Assembly: GCA_963781035.1 (NCBI GenBank)
Contig: CAWAEN010000004.1
Location: 248,001 to 312,000, forward strand
From: SZUA-35 sp963781035
GTDB lineage: Bacteria > Actinomycetota > Acidimicrobiia > Acidimicrobiales > SZUA-35
Direction: 5' to 3'
DNA length: 64,000 nucleotides
Numbering within the stretch: position 1 is the first letter of the stretch; each line of letters begins with the position of its first letter. The position numbers and the translations under genes are program-made. Shown in pieces: positions 52,908 to 61,674 of the stretch. A model generated the notes under the pieces. The model saw only the letters and a program-made list of their open reading frames with translations. It was not told where the DNA came from and did not search any database.

Positions 52908-53040
52908 TGGGTTTCCTCCATGTCGCGAGTGTCGAACGATTCGACGTGCCGATTTCGGCGGTTGCGCAACGGAAGCGGAAAAGGGTAGCTGAATGCGTCG
53001 AGATCCACCTCTCGGAGACGAATCTCGTGACGCTGTGTTC

Positions 53041-53796
53041 ACATCGACGGTCGGAGTGGCGGCCTCGTAGTGTCGGCGGACCTGTGCCGGATAGTGGGCT
53101 CGGGCGAACTCGGGATCGTGGGCGAGGGCGATGTCCATCAGCTCCATGCGGTCCTCGGTCTGCTTCCACGGCACGGGCACGTAGATCGGCAGATCGAAGA
53201 CGCGGAGTCGGTCGAGGCCCTGGTAGATCCTCTTCTGGTATTCGTAGCGCTCCGACCAGTCCCAGTGCGCCGGGGCGAACCCGGTGCCGGGGTCGAGATA
53301 GCAGCGTTCGCGGATGCCGAAGCGGTCCATTTCCCGGAGGCGGGCATCGAACCACGACACCATGACCTCGACGGGGTCGCCGTCGACGTGCGCGAGGTGG
53401 CGGGGGTCTGGTCCGAGCATGAACGGGAGGACCACGTCGCACTCGCGTTCGGCTGCGAACTCCAGCATCTTCGGATCCTGCAGGGCGTCGGCAGCGTTGA
53501 GCACGCTTGCTCCTGCGTCGAACGCCCGTCGTGCCGTCTCGACCTGCCAGGTGTCGACACTCACCTTCACACCGAGCTCGACGATGGCGGCCAACGGTTC
53601 GGCCAGGATCTCCCACTCGGCCTCGGGTGTCACCTCGAGCGCATCACCGTGCGATGCCTGTCCGCCGAGGTCGATGTGGTCAGCGCCTTCGGCCAACAGC
53701 TTCTCGGCGTAGGCCTTGGCCTCGGCGCCCGGTCGTGGCGATCGAGAAGTCGGCCAGCGAATCCGGTGAGGCGTTGACGACGCCGAAGATCTGCAT
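53041..53796 (-). CDS. folP: Dihydropteroate synthase-like protein
   Basis: About 250 residues from ATG 53796: MQIFGVVNASPDSLADF matches the DHPS N-terminal signature NxxPDSF. A break near 53735 leads to AEGADHIDLGGQASHGDAL, GVKVSVDTWQ, and CYLDPGTGF. The reading frame stays open past the natural end into the next gene; the exact stop is uncertain and I place it near 53041, where one base shift gives a TGA. It may be a divergent pterin-binding enzyme rather than the housekeeping FolP. Confidence 0.7.
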
Positions 53797-53872
53797 GCCA
53801 GGAACCTAGGGCGTGCTCGATCGCTCGGACATCCTCGGGAACCGTCGAATCGGCCGTAGCGTTCTGTTCACC

Positions 53873-54868
53873 ATGAAGAACGGAATGAAGACCGCGGTCC
53901 TGCTCTCGTTGATGGCGGGCCTGATCATGCTGGCCGGGTCGTTCTTCGGCCGAGGTGGACTGACAATTGCGTTCGTCATCTCGATCGGCATGGTCGGCTT
54001 CAGCTACTTCTTCAGCGACAAGCTGGCGATCCGCTCGGCGAAGGCGGTCGAGGTTTCCGAAGCTCAGCTGCCGCAGTACTACTCAGTGATGCGAGAGCTG
54101 ACGCAGCTCGCCGACATGCCGATGCCCAAGCTCTATGTGTCGCCGGAGCAGCAGCCGAACGCCTTCGCCACCGGACGCAGTCCTCGGCATGCGGCGATCT
54201 GTGTCACCGAAGGATTGCTGCGGACGTTGAGCTGGGATGAGACCCGTGGTGTGTTGGCCCATGAGCTCGCTCACGTTCGGAACCGCGACATCCTCACCGG
54301 TTCGGTGGCAGCGGCGATCGCGACCACGATCAGCTATGCGGCGAACATGGCGATCTGGAGTGGAGCGCTCGGTGGCAATCGTCGCGATCAGAACAACGGG
54401 AATCCGATCGTCACCTTGGCGTTTGCGTTCCTGGCGCCGATGGCAGCGGCGCTGATCCAGAGTGCCATCAGCCGGAGCCGTGAGTTCGAGGCCGACCGCC
54501 GAGCGGCGATCCTGATGAATGACGGCGAGCCGTTGGCGCGAGCGCTCGAGAAGCTGAACGGGTACTCGATGCAGATCGTTTCAGACGTGCCGCCACCGCA
54601 GGCGAGCCACTACATCGTGAACCCGCTGGCGAATCGGAAGGTGAGCATGGCGAAGATGTTCTCGACTCACCCGCCGGCGGAAGAACGCGTGGCCAGACTC
54701 CGCAGCCAAGAGTGGCGCGACCTCCTCGTAGCCCCTTCTGCAAACCTCGGGTTTGAGCCCCACAGAAACGGGGGTCATAGCCTCCGGTTCGCGACTCACA
54801 GTCTTCCCAGGTCGAACGGGAGGCTTCCGCCCCTGGACGCGACAGCGCTCACAACCTGGGAGTTGTGA
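53873..54868 (+). CDS. htpX: M48 family zinc metalloprotease HtpX
   Basis: About 331 residues from ATG 53873; an in-frame GTG at 53813 is less likely. TM helices (TAVLLSLMAGLIMLAGSFF), the zinc motif VLAHELAHVRNRD and the third-ligand glutamate in SREFEADRRA are present. The last 40 residues are encoded by repeat element C and a hairpin, so the true ancestral end may have been near 54740. It degrades misfolded membrane proteins. Confidence 0.92.
   Translation: MKNGMKTAVLLSLMAGLIMLAGSFFGRGGLTIAFVISIGMVGFSYFFSDKLAIRSAKAVEVSEAQLPQYYSVMRELTQLADMPMPKLYVSPEQQPNAFATGRSPRHAAICVTEGLLRTLSWDETRGVLAHELAHVRNRDILTGSVAAAIATTISYAANMAIWSGALGGNRRDQNNGNPIVTLAFAFLAPMAAALIQSAISRSREFEADRRAAILMNDGEPLARALEKLNGYSMQIVSDVPPPQASHYIVNPLANRKVSMAKMFSTHPPAEERVARLRSQEWRDLLVAPSANLGFEPHRNGGHSLRFATHSLPRSNGRLPPLDATALTTWEL
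54741..54790 (+). repeat. Two-hairpin 3' repeat element, copy C
   Basis: Matches copy A closely: CAAACC-TCG-GGTTTG, then GCCCC/GGGGG arms and TCATAGCCTCCGGTT. It falls inside the 3' end of the htpX reading frame, which it extends. Same orientation relative to the gene as the other copies. Confidence 0.85.
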
Positions 54869-54886
54869 GCGCCAGCGAGCAACTCT
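54845..54886 (+). terminator. Overlapping alternative hairpins after htpX
   Basis: GCGCTCACAAC...GTTGTGAGCGC (54845-54872, 11-bp stem) competes with GAGTTG...CAACTC around the core GAGCGCCAGCGAG (54867-54879). Only one can form at a time. Likely terminator region between htpX and the minus-strand tRNA-Tyr. Confidence 0.55.
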
Positions 54887-54923
54887 GGGTGTCCGAGGCC
54901 CGCCAGGACCGAAGGTTCCACGT

Positions 54924-55004
54924 GGGCCGGGAAGGATTTGAACCTTCGTAGGCGAAGCCGGCGGATTTACAGTCCGCTCCCATTGACCACTCGGGCACCG
55001 ACCC
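54924..55004 (-). tRNA. tRNA-Tyr (GTA)
   Basis: 81 nt on the minus strand. Acceptor GGGTCGG pairs with CCGGCCC, the anticodon loop is CTGTAAA (anticodon GTA), the T-arm is GAAGG TTCAAAT CCTTC, and the long variable arm fits the class II Tyr type. CCA is not encoded. Confidence 0.93.
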
Positions 55005-55043
55005 TGGGAGCGTGAGATGTTACCGGGGCGCTAGATTTTCTCC

Positions 55044-55538
55044 ATGCCCTCGTTCGACGTTGTCTCAGAAATCGATATGCAAGAAGTCCGCAATGCGGTC
55101 GACCAAGCCACACGAGAGATCGTGAACCGGTTCGACTTCAAGAACACGAACTCGACGATCGACCTCGATGACAAGGACATGAACATCACGCTCGAGTCGG
55201 CGAGCCAGGACCGTATGTTCGCCCTCCGTCAGGTCGTCGAGGAGAAATTCGTCAAGCGCAAGGTCTCGCTCAAGACCCTCGACTTCGGCGATGTCGAGGA
55301 CGCGGCCGGTGGCCGAGCTCGGATGAAGATCACCTTGAAGGCCGGTATCAGTTCCGACATGGCCAAGAAGATCAACACCACGATCAAGGACCTCAAGCTC
55401 AAAGGTGTGCAGAGTTCGACCCAGGGCGATCAAGTCCGGGTCACAGGCAAGAAGCGCGATGCATTGCAGGACGTGATCGCCGCTCTGAAGGAAGCTGAAC
55501 TCGACCTGCCGCTGCAGTACCAGAACTTCCGCGACTGA
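55044..55538 (+). CDS. yajQ: YajQ family nucleotide-binding protein (DUF520)
   Basis: 164 residues, full length. MPSFDVVSEIDMQEVRNAVD, NRFDFKNTNS and KIKDLKLKGVQSSTQGDQVR-like C-terminal text are diagnostic. Members bind nucleotides, in some bacteria c-di-GMP (known for the family); here function is inferred. The stop overlaps repeat copy D. Confidence 0.94.
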   Translation: MPSFDVVSEIDMQEVRNAVDQATREIVNRFDFKNTNSTIDLDDKDMNITLESASQDRMFALRQVVEEKFVKRKVSLKTLDFGDVEDAAGGRARMKITLKAGISSDMAKKINTTIKDLKLKGVQSSTQGDQVRVTGKKRDALQDVIAALKEAELDLPLQYQNFRD

Positions 55539-55586
55539 ACCGGAGGCTATGACCCCCGCTTCTGTGGGGCTCAAACCCGAGGTTTG
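55537..55586 (-). repeat. Two-hairpin 3' repeat element, copy D
   Basis: Inverted relative to yajQ. Read on the minus strand it follows the GNAT stop (55607) by about 20 bases and has the CAAACC-TCG-GGTTTG hairpin, GCCCC/GGGGG arms and the common tail. Its second-hairpin loop nearly equals copy C. Confidence 0.85.
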
Positions 55587-55606
55587 TGGCTGCGAGGTTT
55601 GGGGCC

Positions 55607-56095
55607 TCAGAGCAGGAGTTGCATGAGGGCGACGTCGCGGAACTTGCCGAACTTGCGTCCTGCCTCCCGCTCGATGCCGATCATCTCGAACCCGTGGCGC
55701 TGGTGCAGGGCGACGCTTGCGTCCTGGGCATCGACGATCCTGGCGAACATGGCGTGGAAACCGTGTGTGCGAGCGTTTTCGATCAGCGCATCGAGCAGCG
55801 CAGACCCGACACCGCTGCGATGGCGATCGGGCCGCACATACACCGAGTTCTCGACCGACGTGCGATAGCCGGGGCGATCTCGGTAGAAGCTGATGCTGCC
55901 GAAACCGACAACGTCGCCTCCCTCGTCCTCGGCAACCAGCACCACGAGCCCGCCCGATCGATCCTCGATGTACTTGCGCTGCTCCTCGAGTGTCCGAGGG
56001 TGGAGATCGAAGGTGTGAGTGGTCTCCAACACCTCACGGTTGTACATCTCCATGATCGCGGCAGCGTCGCTGGGTTTGGCCGGACGGATGAGCAC
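55607..56095 (-). CDS. GNAT family N-acetyltransferase
   Basis: 162 residues. MLIRPAKPSDAAAIMEMYNR, VVGFGSISFYRDRPGYRTSV and the acetyl-CoA loop RHRSGVGSALLDALIENAR are typical of phosphinothricin-acetyltransferase-like GNATs. Ends with RDVALMQLLL. The acceptor substrate is not known. It ends toward yajQ with repeat D between them. Confidence 0.9.
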   Translation of the reverse strand: MLIRPAKPSDAAAIMEMYNREVLETTHTFDLHPRTLEEQRKYIEDRSGGLVVLVAEDEGGDVVGFGSISFYRDRPGYRTSVENSVYVRPDRHRSGVGSALLDALIENARTHGFHAMFARIVDAQDASVALHQRHGFEMIGIEREAGRKFGKFRDVALMQLLL

Positions 56096-56155
56096 GGAGG
56101 CGAGCGTAGCCAGGCCGATCGCCGGCGGCGGCCGCCCGCAGCCTTCGGGGCCCGC

Positions 56156-57508
56156 TCAGGCTTCGATGGTGTTGATGGTGGCCACGTTGATGGCGACCAC
56201 CTCGTCTGCCAAGGCAGCGGTTGCCTCGGCGGACGGTGCGGTTGCTGCATCCATGTCGATGGTCTCCGCTGACTCATCGGCGGCCAGGCGTACGACGGCA
56301 GCGTGCCGAGCGGCTGCTCGCTCTGCACCCCACCGAAGCACGCGTGGGTCGTTGCTCATGATGATGAACTGGAGTTGCTGGCAGTGATGGTCGACCAGCC
56401 ACAGCATGCGCTCAGCCACAGCGTCGGTCTGGCCCTGGAAGATGTCGTCGACGATCAACGGCGTGGACTCGGCCGACGCCGTCGAGACGCGGATGCGCTC
56501 GGCGAGTGCCAGCGAGGCCGCCTCGGAATCAGAGGCATCTCCGCCGAGGGTCGACCGCGAACGCTGATTGGCCGCCAATGTGATGGTCGGACGATGGCTG
56601 GCCGCCCATTCGAGCGTCACGTCAGGCCCGACGAAGTGACGCCACTGTTCGTTGGCGAAGCGGCGCTTCTCGGCCAGTGACAGGCTGAGCCGACGGTTCT
56701 GGGAGTCGTTGGTCAGGGCGTCGACCTTCCGCAACTGGAAGTCCAGGTAGCTCTCGAGACCGAACTGATTCAGGAGGGCCTCTTCGGTGGCGAGTGCTCG
56801 CTGGTGCTGCTGATGCAACGACCACGATCGGTATGCGATCGCGATCGCGGCGGCGAGGAAAGGGATGGCGATGAACGGGTGAGTGATGTAGGCGACGACG
56901 AACGAGATCATCGTCAGCGACGATGCGGCCACGATGGCCTGATCGCTCATGTTCTCGAGTTGCCCGTTGGCGATGTCGACCTGGGCTCGAGCCTGCTCGA
57001 TCTGCTCGCTTGCCACACCGCTGATCCGTTCGCCGACAACCTCGTCGTCGACCTGGCGTGCGATGTCGACCTCGAGTTCGGCCAATGCGATCGCCAGACC
57101 CCAGAGTTGGTCTTGGTCGAGGGCAGCCAACCGTCTCACCCGATCGTTCGCTGCCTCGCCGGCTCGGAGGTCGTCGAGCGTGACTCGGGAGGAGCCGTTG
57201 ATGTCGAGCGCTCGCGTGAGGTTGACGACTCCGTCGACGAGGAACTCGCTCGTGACATCGACGAAGGTGTCGACATCGGTCACCGTCGCTCGACCTGTCA
57301 CCGGTCGACGAAGTTCGAGGCGGCGGCCGGTGTGGGTGGACACATCAGCCGAAAGGCCTGGCCGCCCCTTGCCGATGGCGGCGGTCACTTCCGACGCGAG
57401 CGCTTCTCGCTCGAGTCGCCCGAGCCCGGCGATGACCGTCGCCTGATGATGGAAGGGCAGGTCGACCGCTGAGGTCTGGGTCAGGAGTTCGATTCGGTGA
57501 AGTCGCAC
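56156..57508 (-). CDS. Membrane ABC/SMC-like ATPase with degenerate Walker A, function unknown
   Basis: About 450 residues from GTG 57508. Near residue 20 ATVIAGLGRLEREAL sits where a P-loop should be but lacks the GK(S/T). Late in the protein is an ABC-signature-like TLGGDASDSEAASLALAERI and a Walker B-like TPLIVDDIF, in the order seen in SMC/RecF/YhaN-type ATPases. A central hydrophobic pair (ITHPFIAIPFLAAAIAIAYR region) replaces a long coiled coil. No partner gene is adjacent. I cannot assign a function. Confidence 0.6.
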   Translation of the reverse strand: MRLHRIELLTQTSAVDLPFHHQATVIAGLGRLEREALASEVTAAIGKGRPGLSADVSTHTGRRLELRRPVTGRATVTDVDTFVDVTSEFLVDGVVNLTRALDINGSSRVTLDDLRAGEAANDRVRRLAALDQDQLWGLAIALAELEVDIARQVDDEVVGERISGVASEQIEQARAQVDIANGQLENMSDQAIVAASSLTMISFVVAYITHPFIAIPFLAAAIAIAYRSWSLHQQHQRALATEEALLNQFGLESYLDFQLRKVDALTNDSQNRRLSLSLAEKRRFANEQWRHFVGPDVTLEWAASHRPTITLAANQRSRSTLGGDASDSEAASLALAERIRVSTASAESTPLIVDDIFQGQTDAVAERMLWLVDHHCQQLQFIIMSNDPRVLRWGAERAAARHAAVVRLAADESAETIDMDAATAPSAEATAALADEVVAINVATINTIEA

Positions 57509-57709
57509 ACCGTCGTCTTCGGCACATCGGCGGTCAAAACTTGAGCCATTCGGCCCGGGGCGTTTGCCTAGGCCTGGGTAAAGGTGCTGTCTGCGGGGTT
57601 CAGCGCCGGCCCGCGGAGGACCCATGTGCCCCCGGTAGCGGAATCTGCTAACGGTGGTTGGTGACGTTCGCCGGCCGTGGCAGACTTTGCGCGCTCCCTG
57701 TGGAGCCGC

Positions 57710-57782
57710 GCCCCCTTAGCTCAGTCGGTAGAGCGTTTCCATGGTAAGGAAAAGGTCGACAGTTCGATTCTGTCAGGGGGCT
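57710..57782 (+). tRNA. tRNA-Thr (GGT)
   Basis: 73 nt. Acceptor GCCCCCT pairs with AGGGGGC; the anticodon stem TTTCC/GGAAA encloses ATGGTAA (anticodon GGT); T-arm GACAG TTCGATT CTGTC. It starts the cluster leading to tuf. Confidence 0.95.
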
Positions 57783-57790
57783 CTGCCGCA

Positions 57791-57824
57791 GATCCCAGCA
57801 GTCCACACCGGATGGCTGGGATCG
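57791..57824 (+). repeat. Hairpin between two tRNAs
   Basis: GATCCCAGC and GCTGGGATC form a 9-bp stem in the 51-bp spacer between tRNA-Thr and tRNA-Met. It may be a processing signal or terminator. Confidence 0.5.
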
Positions 57825-57833
57825 GCCATGCAT

Positions 57834-57907
57834 GGCGACGTAGCTCAGTTGGTGAGAGCGCTCGACTCATAATCGAGAGGTCGTCGGTTCGAGTCCGACC
57901 GTCGCTA
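57834..57907 (+). tRNA. tRNA-Met (CAT)
   Basis: 74 nt. Acceptor GGCGACG/CGTCGCT (with one G-U pair), anticodon stem CTCGA/TCGAG enclosing CTCATAA (anticodon CAT), T-arm GTCGG TTCGAGT CCGAC. The G-U first pair and lack of three G-C pairs in the anticodon stem argue for an elongator; Ile(CAT) cannot be excluded. Confidence 0.9.
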
Positions 57908-58074
57908 CGACCCGCACAGAGGAAAGATCGGTTGACCGGGGCGGGTGTTCGCCCGGCCAGCCACACAAGCAGTCACACGCAAGACAGCCAGAACACAAAC
58001 AGTCAAACGTCGACGCATGTCGAAACCCGGAGTCGATCGCAGCGATCGTCCCCATCGCATCAAAGGAGCCCGTA

Positions 58075-59263
58075 GTGGCAAAGGAAAAGTTCGAGCGGAA
58101 CAAGCCGCACGTGAATGTTGGCACGATGGGTCATATCGACCATGGGAAGACGACGTTGACGGCGGCGATTTCGAAGGTGTTGTCTGAGCGTGTTGCTGGC
58201 AATACGGCGACGGATTTCGCGAATATTGACAAGGCTCCTGAGGAGCGTGAGCGTGGGATCACGATCAATGTGGCTCACGTTGAGTATGAGACTGAGGCTC
58301 GGCATTACGCCCATGTGGATATGCCTGGTCACGCGGATTACATCAAGAACATGATTACGGGTGCGGCGCAGGTTGATGGCGCGATTTTGGTGGTGTCGGC
58401 TGCTGATGGTCCGATGCCGCAGACGCGTGAGCATGTGTTGTTGGCTCGTCAGGTTGGTGTTCCTGCCATTGTTGTGGCGTTGAACAAGGCTGACATGGTT
58501 GATGATGAGGAGTTGCTGGAGCTTGGTTGAGTTGGAGGCTCGTGAGCTTCTTTCTGAGTATGAGTTCCCTGGTGATGATTGTCCGGTGGTGCATGTTTCG
58601 GCGTTGAAGGCGTTGGAGGGTGATGAGGCTGCTGGTGACAAGATCATGGAGTTGATGGCGGCGGTTGATGAGTACATCCCGATGCCGGAGCGTGATTTGG
58701 ACAAGCCGTTCTTGATGCCGATCGAGGATGTGTTTTCGATTACGGGTCGTGGGACGGTGGTGACGGGCAAGGTCGAGCAGGGTGTTGTGAACACTGGTGA
58801 TGCGCTCGAGATTGTTGGGATCAAGGACACGCAGAAGACGACGTGTACTGGTGTTGAGATGTTCCGGAAGTTGTTGGATCGGGGTCAGGCCGGGGACAAC
58901 ATTGGTGCGTTGTTGCGTGGTATCGAAAAGGAGCAGGTGCAGCGTGGTCAGGTGTTGGCCAAGCCTGGTTCGATCACTCCGCATACTGATTTCGAGGCGC
59001 AGGTGTATGTGTTGACGAAGGAGGAGGGTGGTCGTCACAAGCCGTTCTTCGGGAATTATCGTCCGCAGTTCTATTTCCGGACCACGGATGTGACGGGGAC
59101 GGTGTCGTTGCCGGCTGGTACCGAGATGTGTATGCCGGGTGACAACACTGAGATGACGGTGGAGTTGATCAATCCGATTGCGATGGATGAGGGTTTGCGG
59201 TTCGCGATTCGTGAGGGTGGCCGTACTGTTGGTGCTGGCCGTGTCACCAAGGTCATCAAGTAA
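58075..59263 (+). CDS. tuf: Elongation factor Tu
   Basis: About 396 residues from GTG 58075. G-domain motifs GHIDHGKTTL, DMPGHADYI and NKADM are present. One surplus G near 58526 breaks the frame (corrected ELLELVELEAREL). Codon usage differs sharply from neighbours: GGT, GTT, CGT and TTG dominate where other genes use GGC, GTC, CGC and CTC. Delivers aminoacyl-tRNA to the ribosome. Confidence 0.96.
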
Positions 59264-59292
59264 TCCACAGCCTCCATCGAGTCTGTGATCCG

Positions 59293-59322
59293 ACGAGCCC
59301 GGGGCTGACGCCTCGGGCTCGT
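59293..59322 (+). terminator. Terminator-like hairpin after tuf
   Basis: ACGAGCCCG and CGGGCTCGT form a 9-bp GC-rich stem 29 bases after the tuf stop, without a long T-run. Confidence 0.65.
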
Positions 59323-59403
59323 TCGCGTTTGCCACTAGAGTCGACACGATGAGATCGCGCGTAACCGTCCGGGCCCGTGCGAGGTCATATCGGAGGACCA
59401 ATC

Positions 59404-60000
59404 GTGTCGCGTGAGATCGATGAACTCATCGAACAGGCGAAAGACGGCAGCCACATCGCCTTCGAAGAGCTTGTTCGGCTGACGTACAAAGACACGTACA
59501 CCCTTGCGTTCCGCCTCACTGGCGACGAAGAGGATGCTTCCGACGTGGTGCAAGAAACCTACCTGCGAGTGCACAAGGGCCTGAAGAAGTTCCGTGGCGA
59601 CGCGCAGTTCAGTACGTGGATGCACCGCATCACGGCCAATTGCGCCAACACGTTCCTCGGCCGTCGCGGACGCAACCGTACCGATGAGCTGCCCGATGAC
59701 TCGGTGGTGATCGACCTCAACCCGGCCTCGGACCCGGTACATCGCGCCGATATCGGCGACCTTCGTGCGCAACTCACCGAAGCGCTGCTGTCCCTGCCGC
59801 CGAAGCTTCGTGCCGTGGTGGTGTTGCGTGACATCTACGATCTACCCCACGAGAGCATCGCCGCCGAGCTCGGCATCACCGAGTCGGCGGCCAAGGTTCG
59901 ATTGCATCGAGCCCGCAAGCGGCTGCGCGAACGGCTGTATCCGCTCGATGCCGAGGCGAGTTCGGAACTACCGGATGACGGCGAAGCTCATGCTGTCTGA
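59404..60000 (+). CDS. ECF-type RNA polymerase sigma factor
   Basis: 198 residues from GTG 59404, with GGAGG upstream. Region 2 (AFRLTGDEEDASDVVQETYL, FSTWMHRITANCA) and region 4 (LPPKLRAVVVLRDIYDLPHE, ITESAAKVRLHRARKRL) are clear. Resembles the SigE/SigR-type ECF groups. Its end overlaps an anti-sigma gene, so the pair is cotranscribed and probably autoregulated. Confidence 0.94.
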   Translation: MSREIDELIEQAKDGSHIAFEELVRLTYKDTYTLAFRLTGDEEDASDVVQETYLRVHKGLKKFRGDAQFSTWMHRITANCANTFLGRRGRNRTDELPDDSVVIDLNPASDPVHRADIGDLRAQLTEALLSLPPKLRAVVVLRDIYDLPHESIAAELGITESAAKVRLHRARKRLRERLYPLDAEASSELPDDGEAHAV

Positions 60001-60370
60001 ACCGATGCGGTGCGACGACGTCGGCACGCTGCTGGCAGCATCAGCCGACGATCCGACTCTGCTCAGCGCGCCGGCCGAGGCCCACGTCTCGGCGTGTCTG
60101 CGCTGCCAGGCCGAGCAAGCGCAGTACCGACGGATTCTCCGGGCGATGAAGACCCTGCGGACCGACGTCGTAGTGGTACAACCCGAGCTGCTCGGTGATG
60201 TGCTCGACCTCCTCCGCCCTCCGGCCGAGATCGTCAAGTTCCGCCGACCGACAACCGACCGCCGTCGAGCGGCCATCGGCGGCATCGCTGCGGCTGCAGC
60301 AACGGCTGGTGCCGCGGGGGCCATCGCCCTCGCCAGCCGCATCGCCAGCGGCAAGAGCCTCGCAAGCTGA
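59975..60370 (+). CDS. Zinc-binding anti-sigma factor, membrane anchored
   Basis: About 131 residues. ATG 59975 overlaps the sigma gene; ATG 59990 or 60005 are alternatives. HVSACLRCQ gives the HxxxCxxC zinc motif of anti-sigma factors. A C-terminal Ala-rich helix (AIGGIAAAAATAGAAGAIAL) should anchor it in the membrane. It would hold the preceding sigma factor inactive until a signal. Confidence 0.85.
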   Translation: MTAKLMLSEPMRCDDVGTLLAASADDPTLLSAPAEAHVSACLRCQAEQAQYRRILRAMKTLRTDVVVVQPELLGDVLDLLRPPAEIVKFRRPTTDRRRAAIGGIAAAAATAGAAGAIALASRIASGKSLAS

Positions 60371-60429
60371 CTCAGCGGCTGCTCCGCAACGGCATCGCTC
60401 CTGCCTGCTGCTAGCCTCGGGCCGTCCGA

Positions 60430-60502
60430 AGGGCACTAGCTCAATTGGTAGAGCACCGGTCTCCAAAACCGGGGGTTGGGGGTTCGAGTCCCTCGTGCCC
60501 TG
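60430..60502 (+). tRNA. tRNA-Trp (CCA)
   Basis: 73 nt. Acceptor AGGGCAC/GTGCCCT, anticodon stem CCGGT/ACCGG enclosing CTCCAAA (anticodon CCA), T-arm GGGGG TTCGAGT CCCTC. It precedes secE as in many bacteria. Confidence 0.95.
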
Positions 60503-60583
60503 CCACAACGCGGCGCCGATCGACCTTCGGATGGTCGGACCGCACACAAGACGAACGTTCCTCGAACACGACAAGGCTTTCCC

Positions 60584-60883
60584 ATGGCGATGAACCGTGA
60601 ACAACGGCGCATGCTTCAGAAACAAGGACAGATCGATGCGGACGGCAACGCCGTTCGTGCTCGCCGCGAGCCCCGTTCGACTGCGCCGCCCGAGCGCACC
60701 AGCCCGATCCAGTACGTTCGCGAGGTACGTTCCGAACTGCGTCGCGTCAACTGGCCGACCCGCCAGGAGACCATCAACTACACGATCGTGGTGATGGTGA
60801 CGCTCGTGACCCTGACCATGTTCATCGCCGGGCTCGACTACGCCTTCGGCGAAGGCATTCTCCGTCTACTGAGGCTCGCATGA
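60584..60883 (+). CDS. secE: Preprotein translocase subunit SecE
   Basis: About 99 residues from ATG 60584 (MAMNREQRRM). The hydrophilic N-terminus is followed by QYVREVRSELRRVNWPTRQE, the conserved SecE amphipathic helix, and one transmembrane helix (TIVVMVTLVTLTMFIAGLDY). It overlaps nusG by four bases. Part of the SecYEG channel. Confidence 0.94.
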   Translation: MAMNREQRRMLQKQGQIDADGNAVRARREPRSTAPPERTSPIQYVREVRSELRRVNWPTRQETINYTIVVMVTLVTLTMFIAGLDYAFGEGILRLLRLA

Positions 60884-61674
60884 CCGACACCCCGACCGAC
60901 ACCGTCGACGAATCCGTCGAACCAGCCGCTGAGGCGGCGCCAGATTCGGGCGACGTCGCGTCCACCGATGAGGCGACCGTTGACGAGCCCATCGTTGATG
61001 ATGCAGCCGTTGATGATGCAGCCGCCGAAGAGCCGGCCGTCGATGAGGTAGCCGTCGACGAGGCTCCAGCAGCCGCCGAAGAACCGGCCGTCGACGCCGA
61101 GCCCGAGGTGCCACGCACGATCTCGCCGTATGACCGTCCCGGACGCTGGTACGTGCTCCACACCCAGTCCGGCTACGAGAACAAGGTGCGGTCGAACATC
61201 GTCGCCCGCACCTCTTCCATGAACATGGAGGAGCGGATCTACGAGGTCGTCATCCCGATGGAGGATGTGGTCGAGTTCAAGAACGGCAAGAAGGTCGTCG
61301 TCCAGAAGAAGGTGTTCCCCGGCTACCTGTTGTGTCGGATGCGCCTCGACGACGACTCGTGGTTCGTCGTTCGCAACACTCCTGGTGTCACCGGATTCGT
61401 CGGTGCCGGCAACAAGCCGTCGCCGTTGCCTCGACGCGATGTCGAGAACTTCCTCGCTGTGAAGGAAGACGGTGAGGACACAAGCCGCAAGGGTCGTGCC
61501 CGCCTCGAATTCGACATGGGCGAGACCGTTCGAGTCAAAGAAGGTCCGTTCGCCGACTTCCAGGGCGAGATCGTCGAGATCAACGAGGACCAACTCAAGG
61601 TGAAGGTCCTCGTCAACATCTTCGGCCGGGAAACCCCAGTCGAGCTCGAGTTCGCTCAGGTCGGCAAGGTCTGA
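60880..61674 (+). CDS. nusG: Transcription antitermination factor NusG with acidic N-terminal extension
   Basis: 264 residues, longer than the usual 180. An acidic Ala/Val/Asp/Glu-rich extension of about 85 residues (with repeats such as AVDDAAVDDAA) precedes GRWYVLHTQSGYENKVRSNI. The NGN domain has VFPGYLLCRM, and the KOW domain GETVRVKEGPFADFQGEIVE. It binds RNA polymerase and modulates elongation. Confidence 0.95.
   Translation: MTDTPTDTVDESVEPAAEAAPDSGDVASTDEATVDEPIVDDAAVDDAAAEEPAVDEVAVDEAPAAAEEPAVDAEPEVPRTISPYDRPGRWYVLHTQSGYENKVRSNIVARTSSMNMEERIYEVVIPMEDVVEFKNGKKVVVQKKVFPGYLLCRMRLDDDSWFVVRNTPGVTGFVGAGNKPSPLPRRDVENFLAVKEDGEDTSRKGRARLEFDMGETVRVKEGPFADFQGEIVEINEDQLKVKVLVNIFGRETPVELEFAQVGKV

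Noticed and set aside
52824..53040. C-terminal extension of the dihydropteroate synthase into the binding-protein gene
   Set aside because: The Ser/Arg-rich text past 53041 does not look like protein of this family and overlaps the next gene's promoter and start.
58490..58540. Programmed frameshift in tuf
   Set aside because: Not known for tuf; the site has no slippery sequence and a simple surplus G explains it, as at dozens of other sites.
58355..59401. Long open frame antisense to tuf
   Set aside because: It mirrors tuf codon structure, is Thr/His/Arg-rich with no family resemblance, and tuf is certain on the other strand.
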